A DNA stretch of 64,000 nt from Curtobacterium sp. MCBD17_013 (GCF_003234565.1 NZ_QKTU01000004.1:205033-269032), one strand, 5' to 3'. Shown: positions 28,108-38,503, counted from the first letter of the stretch. The notes: a model not told the origin generated them from the sequence alone. Program-made: numbers and translations.

Positions 28108-28908
28108 TTACGCCTCAACTCCTGCGCCGGCCGGCGCCTCCTGCGGAGCCTGCTGCTCGCGACGGTCGCCGCGGGGGGCGCCGTCACGGCCGCCACGACC
28201 GCCACGGCCGCCGTCACGACGCTCCGGGCGCGACGAACGCTGGTTCGCCTGCTCGCGAGCGAGCTCCTTGTTGGTGATGTCGCCCTTGTAGATCCAGACC
28301 TTCACACCGATCCGACCGAAGGTCGTGCGGGCCTCGTAGAAGCCGTAGTCGATGTTGGCGCGGAGCGTGTGCAGGGGCACGCGGCCCTCGCGGTAGAACT
28401 CCGAACGGCTCATCTCGGCGCCGCCGAGACGACCCGACACCTGGATCCGGACGCCCTTGGCGCCAGCGCGCTGGGCGCCCTGGAGGCCCTTGCGCATGGC
28501 GCGACGGAACGCGACACGAGCGCTGAGCTGCTCCGCGATGCCCTGGGCGACGAGCTGCGCCTCGGTCTCGGGGTTCTTGACCTCGAGGATGTTCAGCTGG
28601 ATCTGCTTGCCCGTGAGCTTCTCGAGGTCGCCGCGGATGCGCTCGGCCTCGGCGCCACGGCGGCCGATGACGATGCCAGGACGGGCCGTGTGGATGTCCA
28701 CGCGGACGCGGTCACGGGTGCGCTCGAGCTCGATGCGGGCGACGCCGGCGCGGTCGAGGGACTTGGTCAGCATCTGACGGATGCGGACGTCCTCGGCGAC
28801 GTAGTCGCTGTACCGCTGGCCCTTCTTGGTGCTGTCCGAGAACCAGTGCGACACGTGATCCGTCGTGATCCCGAGACGGAAGCCGTACGGGTTGACCTTC
28901 TGGCCCAT
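28108..28908 (-). CDS. rpsC: 30S ribosomal protein S3 with RG-rich tail
   Basis: S3 lines the mRNA entry tunnel and shares helicase function with S5. The 266-residue product has the KH domain ([17 protein letters not shown]) and the S3 C-terminal domain. The last 45 residues form an Arg/Gly-rich tail ([18 protein letters not shown]) rather than the usual short end. It overlaps rplV by one base (TAATG). Confidence 0.98.
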   Translation of the reverse strand: MGQKVNPYGFRLGITTDHVSHWFSDSTKKGQRYSDYVAEDVRIRQMLTKSLDRAGVARIELERTRDRVRVDIHTARPGIVIGRRGAEAERIRGDLEKLTGKQIQLNILEVKNPETEAQLVAQGIAEQLSARVAFRRAMRKGLQGAQRAGAKGVRIQVSGRLGGAEMSRSEFYREGRVPLHTLRANIDYGFYEARTTFGRIGVKVWIYKGDITNKELAREQANQRSSRPERRDGGRGGRGGRDGAPRGDRREQQAPQEAPAGAGVEA

Positions 28909-29300
28909 TACTTGCTCGCCTTCTTGCTGGTAGCGGCCGCCTCGACCTCGTCCGGCGTCGCGAGGACGACCGTGATGTGGCTGGTGCGCTTGTTGATGCG
29001 GAAGGCTCGCCCCTGGGCACGCGGCTGGAACCGCTTCAGGGTCGTGCCCTCGTCGACGAAGACGCGGCTCACGTAGAGGTCGCGCTCGTCGAGGAAGCTG
29101 TTCGTCTGGTCCGCCTTGACCCGGGCGTTCGCGATCGCCGAGGCGACCAGCTTGTAGACCGGCTCGGAAGCGCCCTGCGGGGCGAACTTCAGGATGGCGA
29201 GGGCCTCGTGGGCCTGCTTGCCGCGGATCAGCTCGATGACGCGACGGGCCTTCTGAGGCGTGACGCGGATGTGTCGCACGCGTGCGATCGACTCCACCAT
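28908..29300 (-). CDS. rplV: 50S ribosomal protein L22
   Basis: L22 narrows the peptide exit tunnel and is a site of macrolide-resistance changes. The 130-residue product has [19 protein letters not shown] and the tunnel-tip hairpin region [19 protein letters not shown] without insertion or deletion visible by eye. It follows rpsS after 26 bases. Confidence 0.99.
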   Translation of the reverse strand: MVESIARVRHIRVTPQKARRVIELIRGKQAHEALAILKFAPQGASEPVYKLVASAIANARVKADQTNSFLDERDLYVSRVFVDEGTTLKRFQPRAQGRAFRINKRTSHITVVLATPDEVEAAATSKKASK

Positions 29301-29326
29301 TTCGTTCCTCCTTCAGCGTCCCCGCG

Positions 29327-29608
29327 TTAGCGGCGACGGCCCTTCTTGTCGTCCTTCACGTGACCACGGAAGGTGCGGGTCGGCGCGAACTCGCCGAGCT
29401 TGTGACCGACCATCGACTCGGTGACGAACACCGGGATGTGCTTGCGGCCGTCGTGCACGGCGATCGTGTGCCCGAGCATGTTCGGAACGATCATCGAGCG
29501 ACGCGACCACGTGCGGATCACGTTCTTCGTGTTGGCCTCGTTCTGGACGACCACCTTGCGAAGCAGGTGCTCGTCGACGAAGGGGCCCTTCTTCAGACTG
29601 CGTGGCAT
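29327..29608 (-). CDS. rpsS: 30S ribosomal protein S19
   Basis: S19 is in the 30S head with S13. The 93-residue product is full length, [19 protein letters not shown] at the start, with the [19 protein letters not shown] signature. It lies 12 bases downstream of rplB. Confidence 0.99.
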   Translation of the reverse strand: MPRSLKKGPFVDEHLLRKVVVQNEANTKNVIRTWSRRSMIVPNMLGHTIAVHDGRKHIPVFVTESMVGHKLGEFAPTRTFRGHVKDDKKGRRR

Positions 29609-29620
29609 CTTCTACAACTC

Positions 29621-30460
29621 CTACTTGCGCTTCTTACCGGCGGTGCGGCGACGGACGATGAGCTGGTCGCTCGGCTTGTTCGGCTTGCGCGTCCGGCCCT
29701 CCGGCTGGCCCCACGGGCTGACCGGGTGGCGACCACCGGAGGTCTTGCCCTCACCACCACCGTGCGGGTGGTCGATCGGGTTCATCGCGACACCACGCAC
29801 GGTCGGGCGGACGCCCTTCCAGCGCATGCGGCCGGCCTTGCCCCAGTTGATGTTCGACTGCTCGGCGTTGCCGACCTCGCCGATCGTCGCGCGGCAGCGC
29901 GCGTCGACGTTGCGGACCTCGCCCGACGGCAGGCGGAGCTGCGCGTAGGGGCCGTCCTTCGCCACGAGGCGCACCGAGGCACCCGCGGAACGGGCGAGCT
30001 TGGCGCCACCACCCGGACGGAGCTCGATCGCGTGCACGACCGTACCGACGGGGATGTTGCGGAGCGGCAGGTTGTTGCCCGGCTTGATGTCGGCGCCGGC
30101 ACCCGACTCGACGACGTCGCCCTGCTTCAGGCGGTTCGGCGCGAGGATGTAGCGCTTGGTGCCGTCCACGAAGTGCAGCAGCGCGATGCGCGCGGTGCGG
30201 TTCGGGTCGTACTCGATGTGCGCGACCTTGGCGTCGACGCCGTCCTTGTCGTTCCGACGGAAGTCGATGACCCGGTACTGGCGCTTGTGGCCACCACCGA
30301 TGTGACGCGTCGTGATCCGGCCGGAGCTGTTGCGGCCACCGGTCTTCGGGAGCGGACGCAGGAGCGACTTCTCCGGGGTCGAACGCGTGATCTCGGCGAA
30401 GTCGGCGACGGAGGAGCCGCGACGACCCGGGGTCGTGGGCTTGTAGTTACGAATAGCCAT
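29621..30460 (-). CDS. rplB: 50S ribosomal protein L2
   Basis: L2 is needed for subunit joining and peptidyl transfer. The 279-residue product has [15 protein letters not shown] at the start and the catalytic-region loop [20 protein letters not shown], including the conserved His of HGGGEG. It lies 19 bases after rplW. Confidence 0.99.
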   Translation of the reverse strand: MAIRNYKPTTPGRRGSSVADFAEITRSTPEKSLLRPLPKTGGRNSSGRITTRHIGGGHKRQYRVIDFRRNDKDGVDAKVAHIEYDPNRTARIALLHFVDGTKRYILAPNRLKQGDVVESGAGADIKPGNNLPLRNIPVGTVVHAIELRPGGGAKLARSAGASVRLVAKDGPYAQLRLPSGEVRNVDARCRATIGEVGNAEQSNINWGKAGRMRWKGVRPTVRGVAMNPIDHPHGGGEGKTSGGRHPVSPWGQPEGRTRKPNKPSDQLIVRRRTAGKKRK

Positions 30461-30479
30461 GATGTATCCCTTCCGGTCC

Positions 30480-30779
30480 TCAGCCGACAGCCGTGAAGAT
30501 GTCGATCGAACCGGACTTGAGCGTGACGATGGCGCGCTTGGTGTCCTTGCGCTTGCCGATGCCGAACCGCGTACGACGAGTCTTGCCCGGACGGTTCAGG
30601 GTGTTGATGCCCGCGACCTTGACGTCGAAGATCTTCTCGATGGCGAGCTTGATCTCGGTCTTGTTCGCGCGCGGGTCCACGAGGAACGTGTACTTGCCCT
30701 GGTCGATGAGGCCGTAGCTCTTCTCCGACACGACCGGCGCGATGATGATGTCGCGCGGGTCCTTGTTGAAGCCGCTCAT
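30480..30779 (-). CDS. rplW: 50S ribosomal protein L23
   Basis: L23 is the main docking site for trigger factor and SRP at the exit tunnel. The 99-residue product has [19 protein letters not shown] and the [16 protein letters not shown] motif, full length. Its ATG overlaps the rplD stop by four bases. Confidence 0.99.
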   Translation of the reverse strand: MSGFNKDPRDIIIAPVVSEKSYGLIDQGKYTFLVDPRANKTEIKLAIEKIFDVKVAGINTLNRPGKTRRTRFGIGKRKDTKRAIVTLKSGSIDIFTAVG

Positions 30780-31435
30780 GCGTTGTTCTCCTTCGCGGTC
30801 TTCGACGCGACGAAGGCGTCGAGGGCGCTCTTGCTGAAGACCACGTCGTCGCTCACGAGGACGTCGTAGGCGTTCAGCTGGCCGTACGTGAGCGCGTGGA
30901 CGTTGGGCAGGTTCCGGACGCTCTTGAGCGCGACCTCGTCCGTCGACTCGAGCACGACGAGGACGTGCTTCGACGGGGCGATCTTCGCGAGGAGCGTGCG
31001 GACGCTCTTGGTCGAGGGGACCTCGGCGTCGAGGAAGGCCTCGACCGCGTGGATCCGCCCACCGCGAGCGCGGTCCGAGAGCGAACCGAGCAGCGCCTTG
31101 GCGATCATCTTCTTGGGGGTGCGCTGCGCGTAGTCGCGCGGCACGGGTCCGTGGACGATCCCACCGCCGGTCATCTGCGGGGCGCGGATCGAGCCCTGAC
31201 GCGCGCGGCCGGTGCCCTTCTGCTTGAAGGGCTTGCGGCCGGCACCGGAGACCTCGCCGCGGCGCTTGGTCTTGTGGGTGCCCTGACGCGCGGCGGCGAG
31301 CTGCGCGACGACGACCTGGTGGATCAGCGGGACGTTGGTCTCGACGTCGAAGATCTCGGCGGGGAGCTCGACCGTGCCGGCCTGGGCGCCCGACGCGTCG
31401 AGCACGTCGATCGTGGTTGCAGTCGTGGTGGCCAT
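30776..31435 (-). CDS. rplD: 50S ribosomal protein L4
   Basis: L4 binds 23S rRNA and in E. coli represses its own S10 operon. The 219-residue product has the tunnel-loop region [20 protein letters not shown]. The ATG at 31435 was preferred over a GTG two codons upstream that overlaps the rplC stop; both are possible. It overlaps rplW by four bases. Confidence 0.98.
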   Translation of the reverse strand: MATTTATTIDVLDASGAQAGTVELPAEIFDVETNVPLIHQVVVAQLAAARQGTHKTKRRGEVSGAGRKPFKQKGTGRARQGSIRAPQMTGGGIVHGPVPRDYAQRTPKKMIAKALLGSLSDRARGGRIHAVEAFLDAEVPSTKSVRTLLAKIAPSKHVLVVLESTDEVALKSVRNLPNVHALTYGQLNAYDVLVSDDVVFSKSALDAFVASKTAKENNA

Positions 31436-31437
31436 GC

Positions 31438-32091
31438 TCACTTACCCTTCACGGCGGTGCGGACGAAGACGATGCGACCGCGAGCACCGGGGACCGCGCC
31501 CTTGACGAGCAGCAGGTTCTTCTCGGCGTCCACGGCGTGCACCGTGAGGTTGAGGACGGTGACGCGCTCCCCACCCATGCGACCGGCCATGCGCATGCCC
31601 TTGAAGACGCGCGACGGGGTCGACGAAGCACCGATCGAACCGGGCTTGCGGTGGTTGCGGTGCGCACCGTGCGAGGCGGAGACACCCTTGAAGTTGTGGC
31701 GCTTCATGACACCGGCGAAGCCCTTGCCCTTGCTGGTGCCGACGACGTCGACCTTCTGGCCGGCCTCGAACATGTCGACGGCGAGCTCCTGGCCGAGCGC
31801 GTACTCGCCGGCGTCAGCGGTGCGGATCTCGGTGAGGTGGCGGCGCGGCGTGACACCGGCGGCCTCGAAGTGCCCGGCGGAGGGCTTGTTGACCTTGCGG
31901 GGGTCGATCGCGCCAGCGGCGATCTGGACGGCCTGGTAGCCGTCCTTCTCGGCGGTGCGGATCTGGGTCACGACGTTCGGGGTGATCTCGACGACGGTGA
32001 CGGGGATGAGCTTGTTGTTCTCGTCCCACACCTGGGTCATGCCGAGCTTCTTGCCGAGCAGGCCCTTGACGGTCTTGGTTGCGATGGCCAT
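31438..32091 (-). CDS. rplC: 50S ribosomal protein L3
   Basis: L3 is an early assembly protein reaching the peptidyl transferase centre. The 217-residue product has [18 protein letters not shown] at the start and the extended-loop [19 protein letters not shown] signature. It is 13 bases downstream of rpsJ and 2 bases before rplD. Confidence 0.99.
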   Translation of the reverse strand: MAIATKTVKGLLGKKLGMTQVWDENNKLIPVTVVEITPNVVTQIRTAEKDGYQAVQIAAGAIDPRKVNKPSAGHFEAAGVTPRRHLTEIRTADAGEYALGQELAVDMFEAGQKVDVVGTSKGKGFAGVMKRHNFKGVSASHGAHRNHRKPGSIGASSTPSRVFKGMRMAGRMGGERVTVLNLTVHAVDAEKNLLLVKGAVPGARGRIVFVRTAVKGK

Positions 32092-32104
32092 CGTTGTCGC
32101 CCCC

Positions 32105-32413
32105 TTACAGCTTGATCTCGATGTTGACGTCTGCGGGCAGGTCGAGACGCATGAGCGAGTCGACGGCCTTCGGCGTCGGGTCGATGATGTCGATGACCCG
32201 CTTGTGCGTGCGCTTCTCGAAGTGCTCGCGCGAGTCCTTGTACTTGTGGGGAGAACGGATCACGACGACCACGTTCTTCTCGGTGGGGAGCGGCACCGGG
32301 CCGACCACGGTCGCACCGGCACGGGTCACCGTGTCGACGATCTTCCGGGCCGACGTGTCGATGACCTCGTGGTCGTACGACTTGAGCCGGATGCGGATCT
32401 TCTGTCCCGCCAT
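32105..32413 (-). CDS. rpsJ: 30S ribosomal protein S10
   Basis: S10 works in the 30S head and in NusB-dependent antitermination. With the ATG at 32413 ([19 protein letters not shown]) the product is the canonical 102 residues; the open frame extends 30 bases upstream without family support. First gene of the S10 operon, which runs without a large break to map. Confidence 0.99.
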   Translation of the reverse strand: MAGQKIRIRLKSYDHEVIDTSARKIVDTVTRAGATVVGPVPLPTEKNVVVVIRSPHKYKDSREHFEKRTHKRVIDIIDPTPKAVDSLMRLDLPADVNIEIKL

Positions 32414-32937
32414 GTCTCTCTCGTTCCTCTCTGCGCCGCGCACCGCGTGGGCCGCCTGACGCCGCCTGCCTCGTCGGGCAGGCTGTTTGCCTAGATCACC
32501 GGCACGTCACCGTCGGGATCACTCCCGCCGGCCATGACCGCTGTTCTCCTGTCAACTGCCCTCCCGGGCCGGTCGAGAACCCACTCCGCAGGAGGGGGAT
32601 TTCGACCGTTCCGGTCGGACCCGTATCGCCTCCGCGGAGCACACGGGTGTCCCGTGCGTTCCAGGTGTGGAGTCGATGTGGTGTTCTTGCTGCCTGCGGC
32701 CCAGGCGCAGCCACCCGGAGGGCGGGGCCTGTGCACTGCCTGGGCAGTGACCCGGCGGACACGTGTGTCCGCGGAATTTGGAACCGGACAAGTCTCGCAT
32801 GTCCTCCGCACTCGTGCAACCCGGGCGTGTCGCGTGCGATCCACGCCGTCGGGGGGCTCGAGGAGCGGCGGACGGGCGGTCCGGGGCGACCTGGTGACGG
32901 GCCTCCCGTCGGGAGTCCGGCGACCGCCCGCCGGACG
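32414..32937 (-). promoter_or_regulatory. 524-base leader and promoter region of the S10 operon
   Basis: No coding sequence is credible here. It holds TTGACA on the minus strand (32550-32555) but no matching -10 at the right distance, a leader hairpin GCCTGCC/GGCAGGC (32464-32483), and several small palindromes farther upstream. The promoter must lie in it; the exact site is not resolved. Confidence 0.6.
32734..32772. promoter_or_regulatory. Two adjacent perfect palindromes upstream of the S10 operon
   Basis: CACTGCCTGGGCAGTG (32734-32749) and GCGGACAC-GT-GTGTCCGC (32755-32772) have 7- and 8-base arms around 2-base centres. Such dyads are typical of dimeric repressor sites. They lie between the DarT-like gene and rpsJ; which gene they serve is unknown. 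Confidence 0.4.
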
Positions 32938-33750
32938 TCAGACGGTCGGACGGAACCAGGGCGGGAACACCGCGACGCGCGGGGCGTGGCCGCCGGCCTC
33001 CGCCAGGACCGAGCGGACGTCGTCGCGGACGCGGTCGTTCGGCACGCCGACGACCGCGACGGCCGAGAACGGCACACGCGGACCCGCCAGCAGCTCGACG
33101 CGCTGCAACTCGGGGTCCTGGAGCGAAGCGCGTCGGAGCAGGGTGCCCGCGGCCTCCGGGCCGACGGCCGAGCGCGCCGCGGGGTCCTCCGCGTCGAGAT
33201 CCGTCACGATGACCGACGCCCCGAACGCGACGGTCGGCACGACCAGCATGACGTAGTCGACCGGACGACTGCGACGTGCCGCGTCGGACCACCGGTCGTC
33301 CTCGGCGCCGGTGCGCAGCGACTGCCAGGTCAGGGCCTCCGGGGTGAGCACGAAGGGGACGTGGTCCGCGACGGACCCGCCGTCCGGGGTGGCCGCGGCC
33401 GCTCGGGCCGCGCGGACCTCCGCCGCGCTGACGTCGAACTCGGGGACCACCGACGACGCGGCCAGCAGCGCACCCTCGGCGACGATGGCCGCGAGGTTGT
33501 CGCGATGGGTCCAGTGGTGCGCGCGCATCGACGCGAACGGGCGGACCTGGGGCTCCGCCGCCACCGGGGCCGCGGTCCGGGTCGCACTCCGGGAGGCCCG
33601 GGGCGCGTCCGACGGACCGTCCGACCGGAGCGAGACCGGACGGGCACGCCGCGGGGCGCGGGTCGGTGCGACGACCGGTTCCGCCCGCTGCCGTGGGGTG
33701 CAGATGTCACAGAGCTCGACGGGGAAACCGTGGATGCACTCGTCGGTCAC
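32938..33750 (-). CDS. DarT-like ADP-ribosyltransferase-fold protein with N-terminal cysteine motif
   Basis: A 270-residue protein. The N-terminus carries a CxH...CxxC motif (Cys5, His7, Cys14, Cys17), perhaps a zinc site, then a disordered Ala/Arg/Pro linker to about residue 70. The rest resembles DarT (DUF4433) DNA-thymidine ADP-ribosyltransferases: HWTHRDNLAAIVAEGALLA (NAD-binding His/Thr/Asn), Arg113 and Arg116 ahead of DHVPFVLTP, RVELLAGPRVPFSAVAVV with candidate catalytic Glu219, and an ending PRVAVFPPWF. GTG start with GGAGAGG upstream. No DarG-like macrodomain antitoxin is adjacent. Whether it is active is inference; the similarity is from memory of the family, not a search. Confidence 0.7.
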   Translation of the reverse strand: MTDECIHGFPVELCDICTPRQRAEPVVAPTRAPRRARPVSLRSDGPSDAPRASRSATRTAAPVAAEPQVRPFASMRAHHWTHRDNLAAIVAEGALLAASSVVPEFDVSAAEVRAARAAAATPDGGSVADHVPFVLTPEALTWQSLRTGAEDDRWSDAARRSRPVDYVMLVVPTVAFGASVIVTDLDAEDPAARSAVGPEAAGTLLRRASLQDPELQRVELLAGPRVPFSAVAVVGVPNDRVRDDVRSVLAEAGGHAPRVAVFPPWFRPTV

Positions 33751-33807
33751 GCTGGCCTCTCCGTGCCGACGCCCGAACGGTCGGCACGTGCATCAACGGT
33801 ACGTCAT

Positions 33808-34785
33808 TCAGTCGCGGTAGAGCAGCGCGCGGACCTCGGACTCCGCAGAGGCCAACCGGGCGGGATCGATCGTCTCGCCGTGGTTGTACGCGTCGATCAC
33901 GCGCGGGTCGATGTAGCTTTGCCGCGCCACGGTCGGGGTGTTGCCGAGCACGTCGGACGCGGCCTTCACCGCATGCGATATCGCCTTCTTGCGCTTGGCG
34001 TCGGACGACTGGGGCCCCGTCTTCGCCAGGTCCACGGCCGCGGCGACCGTACCGTGCAGCGTCCGGAAGTCCTTCGCCGTGAAGTCGTCGCCGGCGCGCT
34101 CCTTGACGTACTCGTTGATGAGCTCGGCCGACAGCGGACGCCACTCGGCACCGGGCTCGTCGCGGAACGAGAGCAGTCGCGCGTTCCCGCCCCGACGCTT
34201 CATGCCGACGAGCACCCGCGCGAGGTCGTGGTCGTGGATGGTGGAAGACCACTCCTGCCCGCTCTTGCCCGGGAACCCGAGCTCGATGTCGTCGCCCGAG
34301 ATGTGCGCGTGGGAACACAGCAGCGTCGACAGGCCGTGGCTCCCGTGCTCGAGCGCGTACCGCTCCGAGCCGACCCGGAGCGACCCCTGGTCGAGCATCC
34401 GGAAGGCCGCGGCCTGCGCACGTCGGAGGTCCGGGTCCGGTCGGCGGAGGTCCATGGTCACCATCCGTCGAGCGGACGGGAGCGACTCGGCGAGGGCGAG
34501 CGCCCGGTCGTACTTGATCTTGTCCATCCGCTCGCGCCAACCCGGGTGGTACATGTACTGGCGCCGACCGGCGCCGTCGATGCCCGTCGCGAGGATGTGT
34601 CCGTTCTCGTACGGCGAGATCCACACGTCGTTCCACGCGGGCGGGATCACCAGCTCGTCGAACCGGTGGCGGAGGTCGGCGTCGTGGACGGTACCACCGT
34701 CGGGATCGCGGTAGGAGAACCCCTTGCCGGATCGGACCCGGTGGAATCCGCGTCCCGTCGTCCTCGAACGGCGCAGACGTGTCAT
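33808..34785 (-). CDS. DNA topoisomerase IB, poxvirus-like
   Basis: Type IB topoisomerases relax supercoils by nicking one strand through a 3'-phosphotyrosine. With the ATG at 34785 the product has 325 residues. An N-terminal domain ([31 protein letters not shown]) precedes the catalytic domain with [41 protein letters not shown] (active Arg/His region) and the nucleophile Tyr291 in [10 protein letters not shown]. Longer open frame upstream runs into the 20-bp tandem repeats and is not family-like. It lies 57 bases upstream of the DarT-like gene, same strand. Confidence 0.92.
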   Translation of the reverse strand: MTRLRRSRTTGRGFHRVRSGKGFSYRDPDGGTVHDADLRHRFDELVIPPAWNDVWISPYENGHILATGIDGAGRRQYMYHPGWRERMDKIKYDRALALAESLPSARRMVTMDLRRPDPDLRRAQAAAFRMLDQGSLRVGSERYALEHGSHGLSTLLCSHAHISGDDIELGFPGKSGQEWSSTIHDHDLARVLVGMKRRGGNARLLSFRDEPGAEWRPLSAELINEYVKERAGDDFTAKDFRTLHGTVAAAVDLAKTGPQSSDAKRKKAISHAVKAASDVLGNTPTVARQSYIDPRVIDAYNHGETIDPARLASAESEVRALLYRD

Positions 34786-34897
34786 GCGACCAGTCAACAC
34801 CGGCATCCCCGCCGATGACCCACCGAGGTGCCCACGGTCCTCCCGGCTCGCGGTGGGCTCGCGCACGTCGCGCCCTGCCTCGTCCCGCCCCGTCATG

Positions 34898-35000
34898 CCC
34901 AGGGACGCCACGTCCCGCCCAGGGACCGCCACGTCACGCCCCCGGGGACGCCACGTCCCGCCCGGGGACACCACGTCCCGCCCGGGGACACCACGTCCCG
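34898..35000. repeat. 20-bp tandem repeat, five imperfect copies
   Basis: Units of 20-22 bases, the cleanest being CCCGGGGACACCACGTCCCG (34961-34980 and 34981-35000, identical). Every unit holds GGGAC and GTCCC or a near copy, so each can fold as a small hairpin. The array lies between the tuf terminator and the topoisomerase start. It has no spacers and is not CRISPR. Confidence 0.8.
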
Positions 35001-35014
35001 TCCGGGAACGACGA

Positions 35015-35044
35015 AAGGGGCCGGACCCGAAGGTCCGACCCCTT
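35015..35044 (-). terminator. Terminator after tuf
   Basis: A 13-bp stem, AAGGGGCCGGACC with one wobble, closes with a UUCG tetraloop on the minus strand, 16 bases after the tuf stop. Confidence 0.85.
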
Positions 35045-35060
35045 GTCGCAGCAACCGGAG

Positions 35061-36251
35061 TTACTTGATGATCTTCTCGACCGTACCGGCGCCGACCGTA
35101 CGACCACCCTCACGGATGGCGAAGCGGAGGCCCTCCTCCATGGCGATCGGCTGGATCAGCTCGACCGTGATGGAGGTGGTGTCGCCGGGCATGACCATCT
35201 CGGTGCCCTCGGGCAGCGTGATGACGCCGGTGACGTCCGTGGTGCGGAAGTAGAACTGCGGGCGGTAGTTCCCGTAGAACGGGTTGTGACGACCACCCTC
35301 GTCCTTCGACAGGATGTAGACGTTCGCGGAGAACTCGGTGTGCGGCGTGACCGAACCCGGCTTCACGACGACCTGGCCGCGCTCGACGTCCTCGCGCTTG
35401 GTGCCGCGGAGGAGCAGACCCGTGTTGTCACCGGCCTCGGCGGAGTCGAGCAGCTTGCGGAACATCTCGATGCCCGTGACGGTGGTCTTCTGCGTCGCGC
35501 GGATGCCGACGATCTCGACCTCCTCGTTCACCTTGAGCGTGCCACGCTCGACACGACCGGTGACGACGGTGCCACGACCGGTGATCGTGAAGACGTCCTC
35601 GATCGGCATCAGGAACGGCTGGTCGGTGGCGCGCACCGGGTCCGGCACGTTCTCGTCGACGGCGTCCATGAGGTCGGCGACCGTCGCGGCCCACTTCTCG
35701 TCACCCTCGAGCGCCTGGAGCGCCGAGACGCGGACGATCGGGGCGTTGTCGCCGTCGAACTCCTGGCTCGAGAGGAGCTCGCGGACCTCGAGCTCGACGA
35801 GCTCCAGGATCTCCTCGTCGTCCACCATGTCGGCCTTGTTGAGGGCCACGACGATGTAGGGGACACCGACCTGACGGGCGAGCAGCACGTGCTCACGCGT
35901 CTGCGGCATCGGGCCGTCGGTGGCGGCGACCACGAGGATCGCGCCGTCCATCTGCGCCGCACCCGTGATCATGTTCTTCACGTAGTCCGCGTGGCCCGGG
36001 GCGTCGACGTGCGCGTAGTGGCGCTTCTCGGTCTGGTACTCGACGTGCGAGATGTTGATCGTGATACCGCGCTGCTTCTCCTCAGGCGCGTTGTCGATCT
36101 GGTCGAACGCCGAGGCCGTGTTCAGCTCCGGGTACTTGTCGTGCAGGACCTTGGTGATCGCCGCGGTGAGCGTCGTCTTGCCGTGGTCGACGTGCCCGAT
36201 GGTTCCGATGTTGACGTGCGGCTTGGTCCGCTCGAACTTGGCCTTAGCCAC
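35061..36251 (-). CDS. tuf: Elongation factor Tu, cysteine-free
   Basis: EF-Tu delivers aminoacyl-tRNA to the ribosome. The 396-residue product has GHVDHGKT (residues 19-26), DAPGHADYV, and [10 protein letters not shown] as GTPase motifs, then the two beta-barrel domains ending GTVEKIIK. The cysteines usual at DCPGH and NKCD are alanines and no Cys is present anywhere in the chain. GTG start with AGGAGG. It follows fusA, last in the str operon, with a hairpin between. Confidence 0.99.
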   Translation of the reverse strand: MAKAKFERTKPHVNIGTIGHVDHGKTTLTAAITKVLHDKYPELNTASAFDQIDNAPEEKQRGITINISHVEYQTEKRHYAHVDAPGHADYVKNMITGAAQMDGAILVVAATDGPMPQTREHVLLARQVGVPYIVVALNKADMVDDEEILELVELEVRELLSSQEFDGDNAPIVRVSALQALEGDEKWAATVADLMDAVDENVPDPVRATDQPFLMPIEDVFTITGRGTVVTGRVERGTLKVNEEVEIVGIRATQKTTVTGIEMFRKLLDSAEAGDNTGLLLRGTKREDVERGQVVVKPGSVTPHTEFSANVYILSKDEGGRHNPFYGNYRPQFYFRTTDVTGVITLPEGTEMVMPGDTTSITVELIQPIAMEEGLRFAIREGGRTVGAGTVEKIIK

Positions 36252-36337
36252 TGTGGGTCCTCCTCAGGACTCGGATGCAGGACCCCCGGTTCACGTCCGG
36301 CGGCGCTGCGTGTTGGTGTGGAACTACTGTACTTGGT

Positions 36338-36367
36338 GGCGAGGGGGCCGCTGCCGACCCCCTCGCC
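36338..36367 (-). terminator. Hairpin between fusA and tuf
   Basis: A perfect 10-bp stem GGCGAGGGGG/CCCCCTCGCC with a 10-base loop begins 22 bases after the fusA stop. Partial termination here would let tuf be set apart, perhaps with its own promoter; none is clear. Confidence 0.65.
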
Positions 36368-36388
36368 TGGGGAGTCACGCCGAGGGCG

Positions 36389-38503
36389 TCACTCCCCCTT
36401 GCTCTTCTGCACGATCTCGTCCGCCACGGCCCGGGGGACCTCGGCGTAGGAGTCGAACACCATCGAGTAGACGGCGCGGCCCGACGTCTTCGACCGGAGG
36501 TCGCCGACGTAGCCGAACATCTCGGACAGCGGCACGCTCGCGCGGACCACCTTGACGCCCGAGGCGTCCTCCATCGACGAGATCTGCCCACGACGGGAGT
36601 TCAGGTCGCCGATGACGTCGCCCATGTACTCCTCGGGGGTGCGGACCTCGACGGCCATGAGCGGCTCGAGCAGGACGGGGTTCGCCTTGCGCGCAGCCTC
36701 CTTGTAGGCCATCGAACCGGCGATCTTGAACGCCATCTCGGACGAGTCGACGTCGTGCGCGGCACCGTCGAGGAGCGTCGCCTTGACGCCGACCGTCGGG
36801 AAGCCCGCGAGGATGCCGACCTGCATGGCGTCCTGGATGCCGGCGTCGACCGAGGGGATGTACTCGCGGGGAACGCGGCCACCCGTGACCTTGTTCTCGA
36901 ACTCGTAGACCTTCTCGGCCGTGACCTCCATCGGCTCGAGCGCGATCTGCACCTTCGCGAACTGGCCGGAACCACCGGTCTGCTTCTTGTGGGTGTAGTC
37001 GTACCGCTCGACCGGCTTGCGCAGGGTCTCGCGGTACGCGACCTGCGGCTTGCCGACGTTCGCCTCGACCTTGAACTCGCGCTTCATGCGGTCGACGAGG
37101 ATGTCGAGGTGGAGCTCGCCCATGCCCTTGATGACCGTCTGACCGGTCTCCGCGTTGAGCTCGACCCGGAACGTCGGGTCCTCCTCCGCCAGCTTCTGAA
37201 TGGCGGTGGAGAGCTTCTCCTGGTCCTGCTTGGTCTTCGGCTCGATCGCGACCTCGATGACCGGCTCCGGGAACGTCATCGACTCGAGGACGATCTGGTT
37301 GTCCGGGTCGCACAGGGTGTCACCGGTCGTCGTGTCCTTGAGGCCGATCACCGCGTAGATGTGGCCCGCGGTCACGCTGTCGACCGGGTTCTCCTTGTTG
37401 GAGTGCATCTGGAAGATCTTGCCGATGCGCTCCTTCTTGCCCTTGGTCGAGTTGATGACCTGCGACCCGGACTCGATGGAGCCCGAGTACACGCGGACGT
37501 AGGTGAGGCGACCGAAGAACGGGTGCACCGCGACCTTGAACGCGAGGGCGGAGAAGGGCTCGGTCGAGTCGGCGTGACGGGTGAGGATGGTCTCCTCGTT
37601 CTTCACGTCGTGGCCCTCGACCGCCGGGACGTCGAGCGGGCTCGGCAGGTAGTCGATGACCGCGTCGAGCATCGGCTGCACACCGCGGTTCTTGAACGCC
37701 GAACCACAGAGGACCGGGTAGACCTCGCTGTTGACCGTGAGCTTGCGGATGGCGCCCTTGATCTCGTCGACGGAGAGGTCCTCGCCACCGAAGTACTTCT
37801 CGAGCAGGGCGTCGTCGGTCTCGGCGACGCGCTCGATCAGCTTCGCGCGGTACTCGTCGGCCTTGTCCTTGAGGTCGGCCGGGATCTCCTCGATCTCGTA
37901 GTGCGCGCCCATCTGGACGTCACCCTTGGCGTCACCGCGCCAGGTGAGCGCCCGCATCTCGACGAGGTCCACGACACCCTCGAACGTGCTCTCGGCACCG
38001 ATCGGGAGCTGGATCACGAGCGGCTCCGCGCCGAGGCGGTTGATGATCGTGTCCACCGTGAAGTAGAAGTCCGCGCCGAGCTTGTCCATCTTGTTGACGA
38101 AGCAGATGCGGGGCACGTCGTACTTGTCGGCCTGACGCCAGACGGTCTCCGACTGGGGCTCGACGCCCTCCTTGCCGTCGAACACGGCGACGGCGCCGTC
38201 GAGGACGCGGAGCGAACGCTCCACCTCGACGGTGAAGTCGACGTGACCAGGCGTGTCGATGATGTTGATCTGGTTCTTGTTCCAGAAGCACGTCGTCGCG
38301 GCCGACGTGATCGTGATGCCGCGCTCCTGCTCCTGCGCCATCCAGTCCATCGTGGCGGCCCCGTCGTGGACCTCCCCGATCTTGTGGGTGATGCCCGTGT
38401 AGAACAGGATGCGCTCGGTGGTGGTGGTCTTGCCGGCATCGATGTGCGCCATGATGCCGATGTTGCGGACCTTGTTCAGGTCGGTGAGCACGTCCTGTGC
38501 CAC
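36389..38503 (-). CDS. fusA: Elongation factor G
   Basis: EF-G drives translocation and, with RRF, ribosome recycling. With the GTG at 38503 the product is 704 residues, family length, with GGAGG seven bases upstream. The GTPase motifs AHIDAGKT (19-26), DTPGHVDF and NKMD are intact, followed by domains II-V ([17 protein letters not shown] in domain IV). The frame is open upstream but unrelated. It lies between rpsG and tuf. Confidence 0.99.
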   Translation of the reverse strand: MAQDVLTDLNKVRNIGIMAHIDAGKTTTTERILFYTGITHKIGEVHDGAATMDWMAQEQERGITITSAATTCFWNKNQINIIDTPGHVDFTVEVERSLRVLDGAVAVFDGKEGVEPQSETVWRQADKYDVPRICFVNKMDKLGADFYFTVDTIINRLGAEPLVIQLPIGAESTFEGVVDLVEMRALTWRGDAKGDVQMGAHYEIEEIPADLKDKADEYRAKLIERVAETDDALLEKYFGGEDLSVDEIKGAIRKLTVNSEVYPVLCGSAFKNRGVQPMLDAVIDYLPSPLDVPAVEGHDVKNEETILTRHADSTEPFSALAFKVAVHPFFGRLTYVRVYSGSIESGSQVINSTKGKKERIGKIFQMHSNKENPVDSVTAGHIYAVIGLKDTTTGDTLCDPDNQIVLESMTFPEPVIEVAIEPKTKQDQEKLSTAIQKLAEEDPTFRVELNAETGQTVIKGMGELHLDILVDRMKREFKVEANVGKPQVAYRETLRKPVERYDYTHKKQTGGSGQFAKVQIALEPMEVTAEKVYEFENKVTGGRVPREYIPSVDAGIQDAMQVGILAGFPTVGVKATLLDGAAHDVDSSEMAFKIAGSMAYKEAARKANPVLLEPLMAVEVRTPEEYMGDVIGDLNSRRGQISSMEDASGVKVVRASVPLSEMFGYVGDLRSKTSGRAVYSMVFDSYAEVPRAVADEIVQKSKGE

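Noticed and set aside
32550..32555. TTGACA upstream of rpsJ as a confirmed promoter
   Set aside because: No TANNNT lies 16-18 bases downstream, so it is kept only as a hint inside the leader region.
34898..35000. CRISPR array or coding repeat upstream of the topoisomerase start
   Set aside because: Units are contiguous, and the translated extension of the topoisomerase frame is repetitive junk without family similarity.
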